Shown here piece after piece: positions 63,149-64,000 of a stretch of 64,000 nucleotides of DNA. The stretch lies in contig NZ_CP073013.1 in NCBI RefSeq assembly GCF_020694005.1, positions 496,001-560,000 of the forward strand. The letters run 5' to 3'. Made by a program: the position numbers and the translations under genes. Below the pieces are notes generated by a model. It was not told where the DNA came from and searched no databases. It was given only the letters and a program-made list of their open reading frames with translations. This DNA comes from Marinomonas profundi (GTDB taxonomy: Bacteria; Pseudomonadota; Gammaproteobacteria; Pseudomonadales; Marinomonadaceae). The first letter of the stretch is position 1, and each line of letters opens with the position of its first letter.

Positions 63149-64000
63149 ATGAAAACAGCCCCTAATACGCACAACATCTCGGTCAATTATGCGACTCTGT
63201 CACAGGCGGAGTTGTTGTCGTTGCTGGTCAAAAAAGACCAAGATCTCGTGCAAAAAGATCAGGTGTTAGCGCAAAGAGATCAGGTACTAGAGCTGAAAAA
63301 TCAGCTCCTTGATGATCACCATCAGGTTATTCAGCATCAAAAAGCCTTGCTGGATGAAAGAGACCGTAAAATTGCACAGTTAGAGGAGCTCCTGCGCTTA
63401 GCCAAGGCTCAGAAGTTTGCGGCAAGCAGTGAAAAGTCCGTCTATCAAATCGATCTGTTTGATGAGGTGGAATTGGAAGCGGCCATTGCGGCTCTGATCG
63501 AACAACTGCCCGAAGACGTGCTTCCAGAAGCGGTTCGATCTCGTAAACGCCAACGTGGCTTCTCTGACAAACTGACTCGCGTACGGGTGGAACTGCGTTT
63601 GTCAGAAGAAGAAAAAGCCGGTGCCACGTCTACCTTTTTCAGCAAGGTCAAAGAAGAACTGGACATCATACCCGCCCAGGTTCGAGTGTTAGAGTACTGG
63701 CAGGAAAAAGCCGTCTTTAAAACACAAGAGGACCAAGCAGACCACATCGTTGTCGCCAAACGTCCTCTTCACCCACTCGGTAAATGTGCCATTAGCATCA
63801 GCGCGCTGGCTTACATCATCGCTGGAAAATATGCGGATGGCCTGCCCTTGTATCGCTTGGAAAAACAGATCGAACGTTACGGAGGGCATTATGACCGCAC
63901 CAGCATGGCCCACCACGTCATCCTGCTGACTGACAGAGTCCAGTCCCTACTGAATCTTGCTTGGGAAACCCAATTGGAAGCGGGGTACCTACAGGGTGAC
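63149..64000 (+). CDS. IS66 transposase TnpC (third element), 3' end outside window
   Basis: 284 codons are open from the ATG at 63149 to the right edge. A coil (LVKKDQDLVQKDQVLAQRDQ, then repeated) is followed by KAQKFAASSEKSVYQIDLFD, then the central domain with HVVAKRP-like IVVAKRPLHPLGKCAISISA and YADGLPLYRLEKQIERYGGH. The catalytic core begins near the edge. Confidence 0.93.
   Translation, partial: MKTAPNTHNISVNYATLSQAELLSLLVKKDQDLVQKDQVLAQRDQVLELKNQLLDDHHQVIQHQKALLDERDRKIAQLEELLRLAKAQKFAASSEKSVYQIDLFDEVELEAAIAALIEQLPEDVLPEAVRSRKRQRGFSDKLTRVRVELRLSEEEKAGATSTFFSKVKEELDIIPAQVRVLEYWQEKAVFKTQEDQADHIVVAKRPLHPLGKCAISISALAYIIAGKYADGLPLYRLEKQIERYGGHYDRTSMAHHVILLTDRVQSLLNLAWETQLEAGYLQGD

Larger units (their letters stand above)
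62339..64000 (+). mobile_element. Third IS66-family element, running off the right edge
   Basis: The left end GTAAGCGCCCTTAAATCTGC at 62339 has the IS66 signature and cuts the preceding gene. tnpA, tnpB and tnpC follow in the usual order and direction. The right end is outside the window. It differs from the elements at 25-30 kb, so it is a separate IS66 lineage. Confidence 0.9.

Overview
The window looks like an accessory-rich stretch of a marine gammaproteobacterium. The moderately AT-rich core genes (two-partner secretion, chemotaxis and c-di-GMP signalling, sulfide oxidation, copper resistance) would suit a Marinomonas- or Oceanospirillales-like host, but this is inferred from gene content only. 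Chromosome or plasmid cannot be decided. The whole window is scarred by insertion sequences.

Layout. 1-0.5 kb: end of a diguanylate cyclase. 0.6-9 kb: a two-partner secretion pair, a 2246-residue TpsA with GLUG and nine tandem YDG/MBG-type repeats and its TpsB pore, facing a histidine kinase/response regulator pair (9.1-11.8 kb). 12.1-13.4 kb: an ISAs1-family element. 13.8-25.1 kb: a TetR regulator and a sensory block: an Aer-like chemoreceptor (broken by an IS3-family element), CheV, a haem-globin/GAF/PAS/GGDEF/EAL protein, a BdlA-like soluble chemoreceptor, and a divergent membrane diguanylate cyclase. This is probably an oxygen- or redox-driven motility and biofilm switch. 25.3-30.8 kb: a nest in which a group II intron lies in an IS66 element that lies in a second IS66 element. 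31-38.3 kb: a sulfide/persulfide oxidation operon (persulfide dioxygenase, DUF442-SQR fusion, SulP, Crp/Fnr regulator, DUF2798, rhodanese) behind a sigma-54 promoter. Its FisR-type activator was cut off by a second copy of the IS3 element. 38.6-40.4 kb: a tRNA 3' fragment and hipBA.

40.5-48.2 kb: a copper resistance operon on the minus strand (copD, a small secreted protein, a Met-rich multicopper oxidase, copB, a small membrane protein, a P1B ATPase, DUF411). The start of copD is overrun by an ISPpu12-like element (48.15-51.52 kb) that carries merR, a CDF exporter, lspA and an ISL3 transposase. It abuts a group II intron relic inside an IS5-family transposase relic. 52.5-57.3 kb: decayed and small genes: an exonuclease and a zinc-ribbon pseudogene, an EndA-like secreted nuclease, and several antitoxin-like genes without complete toxins. 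57.3-59.1 kb: SOS-controlled umuDC. 59.18-59.4 kb: four 57-bp repeats, each with a perfect CRP-like palindrome. 59.8-62.3 kb: a very AT-rich two-gene module of unknown function, truncated by a further IS66 element that runs off the right edge.

The parts with the most new information are the AT-rich module with its palindromic repeats, the IS-decapitated persulfide regulator beside an intact sigma-54 promoter, the Phd-MbcA chimeric antitoxin, and the oxygen-sensing chemotaxis/c-di-GMP operon. All boundaries given here were read by eye.
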